A stretch of DNA of 64,000 nucleotides, taken from Companilactobacillus ginsenosidimutans (GTDB lineage Bacteria > Bacillota > Bacilli > Lactobacillales > Lactobacillaceae). A program made the translations under genes and the position numbers. The notes below the pieces were generated by a model. It searched no databases and was not told the origin of the DNA. It worked only from the letters and a program-made list of their open reading frames with translations. Positions within the stretch are counted from its first letter, which is position 1, and every line of letters begins with the position of its first letter. The DNA lies in assembly GCF_001050475.1 (NCBI RefSeq), contig NZ_CP012034.1:1860001-1924000 (forward strand), read 5' to 3'. Of the stretch, positions 26,704-35,200 are shown in pieces.

Positions 26704-27576
26704 ATGATTGAATTTGACTACTTGATTGTTAGAATTAAAAGTACGTTCAAGACCGTGGGGGATGCACTTGTGAGGAAACCTTTTTTTATTTTATTAGTGA
26801 TGACAATCTTTCTAACAATCGTTGGCTGCAAGAAACAAACACAAGCTGCAATGTCTGAAATTGATACACATAAGCATTCGCAAATTAAAACTATCGATCA
26901 AGGAATTGATCGAAACAAGCTTAACTGGAACAAGGAAAAGCAGGCAGTAAAACAGGTTGTTTATTCGAGTGGACTTACAACTAACGAAATTAATAATGCT
27001 GATATTCCAATTTTTTCAGAGTTAGGTAATGGTCCCAATAATTTGGTGATGGGAACTATTGTTAACTATTCAAAAATTGACAATTCCATGCTAGTCCCTA
27101 GAACCAAGATGCAAGTACATGTACAACAAGTTTTACAAGGTGATAAGAAACTGAAAAATCAACTGATCACTACCGATATGATGGGTGGACTAATCAAAGA
27201 GAAAAATTATTATGTTTCTGTTGAAGGCGAAGTAATGCCAGGCAGGGATACTAATGATCTTATTTTTGTTGAAAATGAGACGACACCACAACCAGAAATT
27301 GGGACTCAAGTTGTGGTTGCTGTAAAACACGCTTATATACCTTCTAAGCAGACGAAAAATGAGCGAGACTCGTTACGTAGAAATGGTCTAATTGGACCTA
27401 ACTCATTTCAGTCACTTGAGCCAGAATATTTGATGTGGGTAAAGGATACACAGACTAACCAATTTGTGAATATCAACACTGATCTCCGTTCTAACTTGCA
27501 GGACAATAATAAAAGAATGAAAGTTTCAAATCTTAAGGAGCTGGAAAACAAAATTAATTCCAAGATACGTGCTTAG
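26704..27576 (+). CDS. Putative lipoprotein, unknown
   Basis: 290 residues from ATG 26704 (or the adjacent ATG at 26701; GAGG at 26693-26696 favours the second). A positively charged N-terminus and membrane helix end in FLTIVGC-KK, a plausible lipobox. The mature part has a beta-rich segment (NNLVMGTIVNYSKI, MQVHVQQVLQGDKK) reminiscent of short OB-like secreted domains, but no family is assigned. Located between surface genes. Confidence 0.65.
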   Translation: MIEFDYLIVRIKSTFKTVGDALVRKPFFILLVMTIFLTIVGCKKQTQAAMSEIDTHKHSQIKTIDQGIDRNKLNWNKEKQAVKQVVYSSGLTTNEINNADIPIFSELGNGPNNLVMGTIVNYSKIDNSMLVPRTKMQVHVQQVLQGDKKLKNQLITTDMMGGLIKEKNYYVSVEGEVMPGRDTNDLIFVENETTPQPEIGTQVVVAVKHAYIPSKQTKNERDSLRRNGLIGPNSFQSLEPEYLMWVKDTQTNQFVNINTDLRSNLQDNNKRMKVSNLKELENKINSKIRA

Positions 27577-27672
27577 ACAATTGAATAAAGATTTTTTCGA
27601 AAATCAGTTCATTTGAAAATTTGATGGGCAGTATTATTTGGCTATAAATTGGCCAACTTTTTAGGAGTAAAA

Positions 27673-28710
27673 ATGAGTCAGAAACGAATCAATTATATAG
27701 ATTATTTAAAAATTATGGCGATATTTGGTGTAGTGTTATCGCATTCTTTGGCGAACACTCTGGCTGGGAAAATGTTCACAGCACAATGGGACTGGGCTAA
27801 CTTCTTTTTGGGAATAGTTTCACCGAGTGTCGGAATATTTTTTATGGTAAGTGGGGCGTTAATTTTAACTAGTCCGCATACCAACGATTTACACTATTTG
27901 TTTACTCATCGCTTAGTTAAAATTGTTGTTCCATTCCTAATTTGGGCAGGAATTACAATTGCTGTGTTTAACAGAACTATTCCTGGATTTTCTGCGAATA
28001 TTTGGTTTCACAAATTTTTGACTATCTATAATCAGTTTCCAAGTACAGCGTTTTGGTTTATGTATCCGTTAATTGGTTTCTATTTGTTGTCACCAATGAT
28101 CAAAGCCTTTGTGGATAAGGCAAGTTTGCGTGTTGTAGATTATGTAATTCTATTGTGGTTTATCACTAATATTTTATTACCGTTTATTGTACAGATCATG
28201 CCGTCACGATATGCAATTTATTTATCATATCAACCTAAATTTAGCTTAATTCTTTTGGGACAAACTTTTGGCTATTTCTTAATTGGATATCGTCTGCATA
28301 AAACACCAATTAAGAGACCGAAGGTGAAATGGAATTTTATACTAACAATAACGTTGTTAGCATTAACGATTGGATTAAATTATTTGAATGCAAAAAAAAT
28401 TACGAATATTCCAGTCATCGGATATGAATCGCCGATTGCAGTGATTTTTACAGCTGAAATTTTTTGGACAATTAAAAAATGGTCGGTGAGAAACCCTCTT
28501 GTAGATAAATTCAAGAATATTACACCACTGTTTTCTTCATTGGCGTATGGAATTTATCTATCTCACGGAGTGATAATGAGTATCCTAGAAACTGTTCTAA
28601 ACGTTCATAATTTTGTTATCGTATTTGTCCTCACATCTATAATATGTTTGTTGTTAACTTATTTAGTTAGCCGAATACCGAAGGTCAGGTATACACTATT
28701 TGGAATTTAA
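27673..28710 (+). CDS. Acyltransferase family 3 membrane protein
   Basis: 345 residues from ATG 27673 (TAGGAGT upstream), about ten membrane helices. N-terminal RINYIDYLKIMAIFGVVLSHS and FFMVSGALI carry the conserved Asp/Arg and His of the OafA/WecH acyltransferase fold. It is likely to O-acetylate a cell-surface polymer (wall polysaccharide, teichoic acid or peptidoglycan); the exact substrate is not visible. Monocistronic, with its own long terminator. Confidence 0.85.
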   Translation: MSQKRINYIDYLKIMAIFGVVLSHSLANTLAGKMFTAQWDWANFFLGIVSPSVGIFFMVSGALILTSPHTNDLHYLFTHRLVKIVVPFLIWAGITIAVFNRTIPGFSANIWFHKFLTIYNQFPSTAFWFMYPLIGFYLLSPMIKAFVDKASLRVVDYVILLWFITNILLPFIVQIMPSRYAIYLSYQPKFSLILLGQTFGYFLIGYRLHKTPIKRPKVKWNFILTITLLALTIGLNYLNAKKITNIPVIGYESPIAVIFTAEIFWTIKKWSVRNPLVDKFKNITPLFSSLAYGIYLSHGVIMSILETVLNVHNFVIVFVLTSIICLLLTYLVSRIPKVRYTLFGI

Positions 28711-28715
28711 AATTG

Positions 28716-28795
28716 CAAAAAAATTCACGGTAATATTCTAAGGGGTTCCCAATTTCATGGTTACTCTTAGTATTAATTACCGTGAATTTTTCTTT
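28716..28795. terminator. Long bidirectional terminator
   Basis: Outer stem AAAATTCACGGTAAT / ATTACCGTGAATTTTT around a 42-nt interior that pairs CTAAG/CTTAG. Lies between convergent genes. Confidence 0.82.
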
Positions 28796-28802
28796 TTACT
28801 GA

Positions 28803-29315
28803 TTATTCAAAGAGTCTTTTACCATCAACTTTGACGAATGCCAAGATTGATGTTAATACTGCAAGCACACTACCTACAATTGTCATTGCGGTGCCAGCTT
28901 TGTTGCTGGTTTGTGGGAATGCTTTAATTCCTGAACTTGCTGCAGCTGGAGCAGTAAAGGTTGAGGTTTTCTTCATTGCTGCAGCGGGTGCAGCTTTAGT
29001 AGCTAAAGATTTTGCAGCAGGTTTTGCAGGCGTTGTTGCTGCGGATTTTGTTGCAGTTCCGCTAGTTGCAGAACTAGTTGAAGGTGCTGCGGTTGATGTT
29101 GAACTTGTTGTTGCAGGTGCAGACGTTGTACTTGCACCTGATCCAGTGGCACTAGTAGAGGTTGCTGGTGCTGAAGTGGTAGCAGCAGTTGTTGTCTCAG
29201 CAGCATGAACTGTTTCACCGGTAAATGATGCCAATCCGATTGATGATGCGGCAATAATCGCTAGTGCAATTTTGCCCCAAAAAGCTTTGTTCTCATACAA
29301 TACATTTGTCTTCAT
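28803..29315 (-). CDS. Small sortase-anchored Ala/Thr/Ser-rich surface protein, FPQTS motif
   Basis: 170 residues. Signal peptide (about 1-40), a low-complexity Ala/Thr/Ser stalk with no globular domain, then AFPQTSNKAG, a hydrophobic helix and KVDGKRLFE. The sorting motif matches the larger surface protein at 24447 (FPQTSN in both), so one sortase probably handles both. Such stalk-only proteins may act as wall spacers or glycosylation carriers (inference). Confidence 0.75.
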   Translation of the reverse strand: MKTNVLYENKAFWGKIALAIIAASSIGLASFTGETVHAAETTTAATTSAPATSTSATGSGASTTSAPATTSSTSTAAPSTSSATSGTATKSAATTPAKPAAKSLATKAAPAAAMKKTSTFTAPAAASSGIKAFPQTSNKAGTAMTIVGSVLAVLTSILAFVKVDGKRLFE

Positions 29316-29352
29316 AATTTTATGTCCAAATTCTATTTAAAATAGCAATATT

Positions 29353-29394
29353 TGAAAGTGGCAGGTTTTAAACACTCAACTTGTTTCTTTCAAA
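29353..29394. repeat. Inverted repeat in the divergent intergenic region
   Basis: TTTGAAAG and CTTTCAAA, 26 bases apart, upstream of the small surface protein gene. Role unknown; could be an operator. Confidence 0.35.
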
Positions 29395-29557
29395 TCCGTA
29401 GTATACTCCGTCCCCACACAGGGTAAAGTAATACATCTGTACTAAATAGTTATAATTCATATAAATATTTGCTATGAATAAATATAAAATTACTTGACCT
29501 CGACGCTATATCATGAGAAAATTCTATTCGCTCATAGTGCGTGGGGGAGGGATTATT

Positions 29558-30814
29558 ATGCAAAAAGAAGAGTTTGTCATACCAAATTGGCGACCTAATA
29601 TTTATCTGTTTTTATCAGGTCAATTTTTCTCAGGAGTTACCAGTATGGTCGTGCAATATGCCATAATCTGGTACTTAACTAAAGAAACTGGTTCAGCAAC
29701 CGTTTTGAGTTTTGCGACATTGTTAGGGATGCTACCAATGGTTTTACTAAGTCCGTTAATTGGGCCATTTGTTGACCGATCAAATAAGAAAATATTGTTA
29801 ATTGCTCCAGATATCGTCGCTGCATTAGTCGCAGTGATATTAGCAGTTGTCGGTATAGTCAATCGTGATTTCCCACTATGGCTAATTTTCATTTCATTAT
29901 TAGTCCGCTCAATCGCACAAACTTTTCAAATGCCCACGATTCAGTCAATCATGCCAACGATGGTGCCCAAAGATCAAATCACAAAGATTAATGGCCAACT
30001 TGGAATGGTTCAATCAGCAAACATGATCATTGCACCAGCCCTAGGTGCCTTTTTATATGCAATCGTCCCCATAAGTTATCTAATATTGTTAGATGTATTA
30101 GGTGCAATTGTCGGAGTGACAATAATTATGTTCGTCAAAATACCTGAACATCCAATCTTTGATGAAAAAATTAATATCCTGCGTGATGTCAAATTTGGAC
30201 TGGGCAAACTAAAATCCAATAAGGGTCTATGGCGGATTGCGCTGATGGGAACAGTATTCACACTCCTATTTATGCCGGCAGCCAGTTTGTACCCACTAAT
30301 GACAATGTCATATTTCCATGGATCTGTTGCTCAAGCTGGAATTATTGAAGCAGTATTCTCAGCCGGAATGCTAGGTGGAGGAGCAATAATCGGCTTCTTT
30401 GGGAGCTGGCAAGACAGAATGAAACCAATATTGTGGTCAATCGCAGTCATGGGAGTTGTCTTCATCGCCAGTGGATTTCTACCAGGCAACTTCCGAGGAT
30501 ACGTCTGGTTCGCAATTCTAAACACAGTAGCCGGATTATCAGCTCCATTTTTCAATACATTATTGATGGCAATGATCCAACAAAGTTATCCACCAGAAAT
30601 ATTAGGAAGGGTTCTAGGAATCCTAAATTCCATGATGAGTATCTCAGGACCAGTCGGACTAATTTTCGCCGGACCATTAGCAGATAAAATTGGAGTAAAC
30701 ATGTTATTCGTTATCGGAGGAGTCGGTGCATTATTATGCGGATTGTACGTATTGATTACACCAGTAACACGGAATTACGATATAGAATTACAAGCAAAGT
30801 TGAATAAAGAATAA
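29558..30814 (+). CDS. MFS efflux transporter (Mef/DHA3-like)
   Basis: 418 residues with about 12 membrane helices, from ATG 29558 behind GGGGGAGGG. The N-terminal IPNWRPNIYLFLSGQFFSG and VVQYAIIWYLTKETGS resemble proton-driven macrolide-type exporters. The motif GPFVDRSNKK between helices 2 and 3 is the MFS loop. Likely exports a hydrophobic compound; substrate unknown. No regulator next to it. Confidence 0.85.
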   Translation: MQKEEFVIPNWRPNIYLFLSGQFFSGVTSMVVQYAIIWYLTKETGSATVLSFATLLGMLPMVLLSPLIGPFVDRSNKKILLIAPDIVAALVAVILAVVGIVNRDFPLWLIFISLLVRSIAQTFQMPTIQSIMPTMVPKDQITKINGQLGMVQSANMIIAPALGAFLYAIVPISYLILLDVLGAIVGVTIIMFVKIPEHPIFDEKINILRDVKFGLGKLKSNKGLWRIALMGTVFTLLFMPAASLYPLMTMSYFHGSVAQAGIIEAVFSAGMLGGGAIIGFFGSWQDRMKPILWSIAVMGVVFIASGFLPGNFRGYVWFAILNTVAGLSAPFFNTLLMAMIQQSYPPEILGRVLGILNSMMSISGPVGLIFAGPLADKIGVNMLFVIGGVGALLCGLYVLITPVTRNYDIELQAKLNKE

Positions 30815-30821
30815 AATAAGT

Positions 30822-30990
30822 GCATTTTTTTTAAAGTTACCAAGATATTTGGAAGGTAACATTGAAAAAATAGCACTTTTTTTAATGCTGAAGAAAGATT
30901 TTGAGAGGAACATTAAAAAAACGGCACTTTTTTGAATGTTAAAGAATAATTTTGAGAGTAACATTGAAAAAAATGCCTTTTTTTTAATGT
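30822..30990. repeat. 51-bp tandem repeats with hairpin-forming units upstream of fic
   Basis: Copies start at 30822, 30873, 30924 and 30975 (last partial). Each unit pairs a T-rich AATGTT arm with an AACATT A-rich arm, so each can form an 18-bp-scale hairpin with T-tract, like serial terminators. The array separates the MFS gene from the Fic gene. Confidence 0.85.
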
Positions 30991-30997
30991 TGGATGA

Positions 30998-31003
30998 TAT
31001 AAT
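30998..31003 (+). promoter_or_regulatory. -10 element for the fic operon
   Basis: TATAAT directly after the repeat array, about 40 bases before the Fic start. No clear -35. Confidence 0.45.
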
Positions 31004-31042
31004 CAGACCAACTAGCAAATAATCCATAGTGAGGTGAAGCAA

Positions 31043-32296
31043 TTGAATAAATATAAAACTTTGAAATCTCAGTATTTTGAGTCAATTGAATTACCAGACG
31101 GGGAAAAGCAAGTTCAAGACTTTTACAATCACAGATTTAGTAATGAAGTTACTGTAAAAACCGGACTTGAAATAAAACCGATTAAGCGTGGAGAACGGAT
31201 TAGAGACAAATATGAGATATTCTATCTGCCAATTGTGAATATATCTAATTTGAAGGAAATTATTAATACGAACTCAAGACTGATTGTGTCGTTGCTGTCA
31301 AAATTACCAGAAGTGGCGAAGAGTCAAATTTTTCTAAACAACTTAATAGATGAAATACAAAGTACTAATGACATCGAAGGCGTTAGGAGTACACGAAAAG
31401 AATTAAGTGAAGTAATTGAATCAGTGTTGTCTAAAAATAAAAAGGATCTAAGATTCAAAGGACTTGTTGAACAATATAATAATTTTAGAGTTGATGAATA
31501 TAATAAAATCACTGACGTTTCTGAATTTAGAAAAATATACAATACGCTTGTATCGGATGAAGTAAGTAAAGATGATGCCCCAGATGGAGAAATGTTCAGG
31601 GCAAAAGGTGTTGAAATCATTGACGGTTCCAAACCAATACATTCTGGAAGTCCTAGTGAGAGTGCAATAAACAATGATCTATCTAAATTAGTAGCTTTCA
31701 TGAATACTGAAGAAATACCCGCACTAGAAAAATGTTTTATTTCTCATTATTTTTATGAATATGTCCATCCATTTTATGATGGAAACGGCCGGACAGGTAG
31801 ATTTATTGCTTGTTCTTACCTGTCGAGAAAAGTCGATTATATGTCAGCAATCAATTTCTCAACAGCAATTATGGAGAATAAATCTATGTATTATCATGCA
31901 TTTTCCGAAATGTCAGATCCACATAATAAAGCTGATGCAACAATGTTTATTGTAACTATGATGAGAATATTAGTCAGTGGGCAAAAATCTATTGTTGAAA
32001 AACTAAATGACAGTATCAATCTAATAGGGCAAATAAGAAAACAAATTGCTGAGTTAAATTTAAGTAAAATGCAAAGTGAAATCTTGTATGTTTTATTTCA
32101 AAAAAGATGTTTTGGTGATTTTTTGGATGGACTGACAGATCAGGAACTTATGAAAATAATGAATATTTCGAGATATAAGTTAAACAAAGAATTTGAACAA
32201 ATGGAAAGCTCTGATTTGGTACAAATAGTTAGTGAGAATCCCAAGACTCATAAAGTAAGCGATAAATTAATTAATCAATTGTTTGAGAAAAATTAA
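31043..32296 (+). CDS. Fic-domain protein (class II, self-inhibited AMPylator type)
   Basis: 417 residues from TTG 31043, with GAGGTGA eight bases upstream; the in-frame GTG at 31034 overlaps that site. N-terminal inhibitory motif TNDIEG (about residue 112) precedes the core Fic motif HPFYDGNGRTGR (about 240-252), which has all catalytic residues. A C-terminal winged-helix-like region follows. By family, it transfers AMP (or another nucleotide) to a hydroxyl of a target protein, restrained by its own inhibitory Glu. Two small genes follow closely; whether they are functional partners is unknown. Confidence 0.88.
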   Translation: MNKYKTLKSQYFESIELPDGEKQVQDFYNHRFSNEVTVKTGLEIKPIKRGERIRDKYEIFYLPIVNISNLKEIINTNSRLIVSLLSKLPEVAKSQIFLNNLIDEIQSTNDIEGVRSTRKELSEVIESVLSKNKKDLRFKGLVEQYNNFRVDEYNKITDVSEFRKIYNTLVSDEVSKDDAPDGEMFRAKGVEIIDGSKPIHSGSPSESAINNDLSKLVAFMNTEEIPALEKCFISHYFYEYVHPFYDGNGRTGRFIACSYLSRKVDYMSAINFSTAIMENKSMYYHAFSEMSDPHNKADATMFIVTMMRILVSGQKSIVEKLNDSINLIGQIRKQIAELNLSKMQSEILYVLFQKRCFGDFLDGLTDQELMKIMNISRYKLNKEFEQMESSDLVQIVSENPKTHKVSDKLINQLFEKN

Positions 32297-32312
32297 ATTT
32301 GGGGATGAAGAT

Positions 32313-32528
32313 ATGAAAATATGGTGGGGAATTAATATTGTTTGGATTATTTTGTTTGTAGTGAATGCGATCTTTGTCATGTTGAGAAAAGTTGACGCAA
32401 CTGGAGCACAGCAAACAATGCAGGTCAGACTTTTTACCCTTGGTATTTTAGGGATATTCTTTATATTTATCGTTCTTTGCCAATTATTGGCTTTATATTT
32501 TATCAAGAGATCGCAGAGGAAAAAGTAG
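32313..32528 (+). CDS. DUF3923 family small membrane protein
   Basis: 71 residues from ATG 32313 (GGGGATGA upstream). Two membrane helices around MKIWWGINIVWIILFVV and FTLGILGIFFIFIVL, with the RKVDATGAQQT link typical of DUF3923. Function unknown. Sixteen bases after fic. Confidence 0.75.
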   Translation: MKIWWGINIVWIILFVVNAIFVMLRKVDATGAQQTMQVRLFTLGILGIFFIFIVLCQLLALYFIKRSQRKK

Positions 32529-32531
32529 AAT

Positions 32532-32774
32532 ATGATTTCAGGAATTGCAGAAAATATTTGTTACACAGATTTAGTATACGGACGGGTCAATAAGAAGTTG
32601 AAGCTGGACTCGAGTAATCAAGAAATCGAAAAGATGGTTATTGATATTTTGAATAACCCGCATAGTAAAGTAGTTAAGACAGGTAAAAATTTTTACGTGT
32701 CGGATTCAGACAGACGTGTGCGTCTTACTGTAAATTCGTTTAATTATCGCTTAATCACTGCTGATAGAATTTAA
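32532..32774 (+). CDS. DUF3781 family protein
   Basis: 80 residues. The conserved ENICYTDLVYGRVNKKL and KTGKNFYVSDSD blocks are DUF3781 features. Soluble and small. Three bases after the DUF3923 stop, so co-transcribed. Function unknown. Ended by a strong terminator. Confidence 0.75.
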   Translation: MISGIAENICYTDLVYGRVNKKLKLDSSNQEIEKMVIDILNNPHSKVVKTGKNFYVSDSDRRVRLTVNSFNYRLITADRI

Positions 32775-32820
32775 AAAGCGTTCAACAAATCCAAAAATTG
32801 GATCCGTTGAACGTTTTTTG
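32773..32820. terminator. Terminator, near-twin of one at 33408
   Basis: AAAGCGTTCAAC and GTTGAACG arms with an inner ATCC/GGAT stem, T-run following. The same sequence theme is repeated at 33408-33451. Confidence 0.88.
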
Positions 32821-32830
32821 GTGTTACTTA

Positions 32831-33319
32831 TTAATGAATAAATAATTTCCCGATGTTAATAATAAATGCAGCCAAGGTTACTCCCATCACCCATTGTTTA
32901 GCCGGGGTTTTAGTTTGAATATATGTCCAGTTTTGCCAAGCAAGAAAACTGAATGTGACTATTATCAGCAAAATATTTGCACCTACTGTGTTTGCAGTAA
33001 ATTGATTTATTGATAAGAATATAATCACAGTTCTTATAATTGCACCTAATATATAAGTAATTGATAAGTTGATAATTACGGTTCCCTTTTGGGGAAAATT
33101 TTCTCGAATCATTGGAAGTGAAAATAGTATGTATGCCACAAAGAATGCTTCTGCAGTTGATGTGGACGCTGCTGTTAAAAGCCTTGGCCAGCCAAAATCT
33201 TCAAGCGCTCCTGGAATGTTTGTTACTTCGTACAATATTAAAGAAGCAGATCTGAAAAGAAACGCTAGAATAATAGAGCCAAAAACGAATAATTTATTGG
33301 AACTATATTTATCATGCAT
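32831..33319 (-). CDS. Membrane protein of unknown function
   Basis: 162 residues, four to five hydrophobic helices (FVFGSIILAFLFRSASLILYE, FFVAYILFSLPMI, TYILGAIIRTVIIFL, NILLIIVTFSFLAW). No motif recognised. Ribosome site weak (GATGGTG). It sits alone between two near-identical terminators, as if a small cassette. Confidence 0.6.
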   Translation of the reverse strand: MHDKYSSNKLFVFGSIILAFLFRSASLILYEVTNIPGALEDFGWPRLLTAASTSTAEAFFVAYILFSLPMIRENFPQKGTVIINLSITYILGAIIRTVIIFLSINQFTANTVGANILLIIVTFSFLAWQNWTYIQTKTPAKQWVMGVTLAAFIINIGKLFIH

Positions 33320-33406
33320 ATGTACACCATCTATAATATTTAAAAGATTTATTCTTAATTATACAGAAAGCCCGTTAATTGGATTGATTTAATTTTTTAT
33401 GATAAT

Positions 33407-33452
33407 GAAAAAGCGTTCAACATCGCCAAATTGGATTTGTTGAACGCTTTAC
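33407..33452. terminator. Terminator, near-twin of one at 32773
   Basis: AAAGCGTTCAACA ... TTGTTGAACGCTTT with inner CCAA/TTGG stem. On the minus strand it ends the SLAP protein gene. Confidence 0.85.
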
Positions 33453-33455
33453 AAA

Positions 33456-34181
33456 TTACATATCGTAGCTTTCACCAATGCCAGGATATTTTTGATATAC
33501 CTTGCGATATAAGTCGCCTACATCATGACCAGCAAAGTTAGAAAGGGCATATTCTGATTGTAAAAATACATCTGGGATTTCTTGTAATGCATCATAATCT
33601 GCTCCTTGTTCTTCAAGTGCATCACGCACATCATCAGCTGAAATAACATTTGAAACTGGATTAAAATCAGCGCTGTATTCAACATTTCCAGCAGCTTTTG
33701 ATGGGTAAACTAACCCATCAAGCACCCAGCCGTGAGCAGATACTTGATAGTAAGTAAATCCATATTGATTAATAACAGCACGATTAACTTTATATGGGAC
33801 ATTCCATTGTATCCAACCATCTTTATCGTTGGTTTCATCGTTAAAAATTGGAGCAGCTTGGAATGGTGTGTGAACTGTCAAGCCATCGTTGTTACCTTGA
33901 GCTGCATCAGTGTAAGTAACTTCAGCAGCTTTAACATATTCGCTTGTTGAAACTTGGTACATTGTTTCGCCGTTTACACTAATAGTTTTTCCAACAGCCC
34001 AGCCAGTTTTTGCGCCAAGGCCACGGTTAGCAATAGTTGCACCCTGATCTGTGAACAATTGTGTAACTGGTGTATCGAAAGTAACAGCAACACCACTGGC
34101 AGATGCGGTGTTTGCATTCATAAACATCGACAAGCCGGCAATCGCTAGTCCTGAAAATAGTAAAATATCCTTTTTCTTCAT
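33456..34181 (-). CDS. SLAP-domain surface protein
   Basis: 241 residues with a signal peptide (1-28, cleaved after ASA). Two SLAP-type (S-layer-associated) repeats: about 33-75 (VTQLFTDQGATIANRGLGAK, GETMYQVSTSEYVKA) and 95-145 (FQAAPIFNDE..., YYQVSAHGWVLD). A C-terminal helical tail (about 170-241, DVRDALEEQGADYDAL) is not part of the SLAP fold. Likely non-covalently wall-bound. Ribosome site GGGGGA. Confidence 0.78.
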   Translation of the reverse strand: MKKKDILLFSGLAIAGLSMFMNANTASASGVAVTFDTPVTQLFTDQGATIANRGLGAKTGWAVGKTISVNGETMYQVSTSEYVKAAEVTYTDAAQGNNDGLTVHTPFQAAPIFNDETNDKDGWIQWNVPYKVNRAVINQYGFTYYQVSAHGWVLDGLVYPSKAAGNVEYSADFNPVSNVISADDVRDALEEQGADYDALQEIPDVFLQSEYALSNFAGHDVGDLYRKVYQKYPGIGESYDM

Positions 34182-34304
34182 ATTTCTCCCCCTAATATAG
34201 AACCATTAAAGTTTATTTGAAATATAAGCTTAATACAATATATAAATATGAATGTGTTTATATATGATATGATTATTTTCTGATTTTATTATTAGGGGGA
34301 AATA

Positions 34305-35111
34305 ATGAAAAAATTAATTTTGATTTTACTAAGCGTGAGTCTGTTATTTATCACAGTGGGATGTGCTAATAATAATACTAACCAGTCAAAACAAGGAAAC
34401 AATACTACTAGCCACGAGTCCGCATATTATGAGGATTTAAATAAATCCGATAAGAAACAGATTTTATTCAAATTTAAGGAATATCAAGATGAGACCAAGG
34501 ATAATATTGCTGATCCCGTATTTATCGTTTCCACAAAAATAACTAATAAATCAAACAAGACAATCATTTTTGATCAGTCAAAATTTATTATTTATGTAAC
34601 CAGCCAAATGAAGATAACGTCGAATAAATCAGGCACTTTAAAGATTAAGCCAAATGAAACAAAGACAATTAATCAGATGTTTGTTGACGTTCCAGAGCAG
34701 TCACTTGTCGGGGATGGATATATCATGTATTTGAATAGCACAAACAAATTGGACAATGTATCTTCGTTAAAGGCTCCAGCAATACATGGTGGTGAAAATC
34801 CATCTGAAACTACATCTGATAATTCAGAAAATACAAATCAGAATGTATCAAGTACTGATAATGCTCAAAGTAGTTCAAGACAAATAACGTCTGATGAAGC
34901 TGTTAATATTATTAAATCTCAAGCTGGAATTTCTTCGGATGCTCATATGGGAGTCATGAGTTATCCTGATGGTAATTTAACTGACACAGCGTCTGGTAGA
35001 CAAGCATATTGGGTCAGAGTCAAAGCAAACGACGATATGTGGGGAGCGAAAAGTGATTTCACGGTTTATACAGATGGAACGTGGAAGAATGGACAACCTG
35101 CAGAAAATTAA
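34305..35111 (+). CDS. Lipoprotein with DUF5067/DUF4352-like domain
   Basis: 268 residues. Lipobox FITVGC-A at about residue 20. An Asn/Ser-rich linker is followed by an immunoglobulin-like domain (about 50-155: IADPVFIVSTKITNKSNKTI, KIKPNETKTINQMF) of the DUF5067/DUF4352 type. After a Ser/Asn linker, a second domain (about 195-265) has DEAVNIIKSQAGI and YWVRVKANDDMWGAKSDF. Extracellular face of the membrane. Function unknown. Ribosome site GGGGGAA, own terminator. Confidence 0.72.
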   Translation: MKKLILILLSVSLLFITVGCANNNTNQSKQGNNTTSHESAYYEDLNKSDKKQILFKFKEYQDETKDNIADPVFIVSTKITNKSNKTIIFDQSKFIIYVTSQMKITSNKSGTLKIKPNETKTINQMFVDVPEQSLVGDGYIMYLNSTNKLDNVSSLKAPAIHGGENPSETTSDNSENTNQNVSSTDNAQSSSRQITSDEAVNIIKSQAGISSDAHMGVMSYPDGNLTDTASGRQAYWVRVKANDDMWGAKSDFTVYTDGTWKNGQPAEN

Positions 35112-35112
35112 T

Positions 35113-35143
35113 AAAAGTCTCGACGTAAAGTTGAGGCTTTTTT
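35113..35143 (+). terminator. Terminator of the lipoprotein gene
   Basis: AGTCTCGAC / GTTGAGGCT stem followed by T6. Confidence 0.85.
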
Positions 35144-35200
35144 AGTACAAGCAATTCAAAGTATTATACTGATAGTAATTAATTATCGGGGGATGGCATT

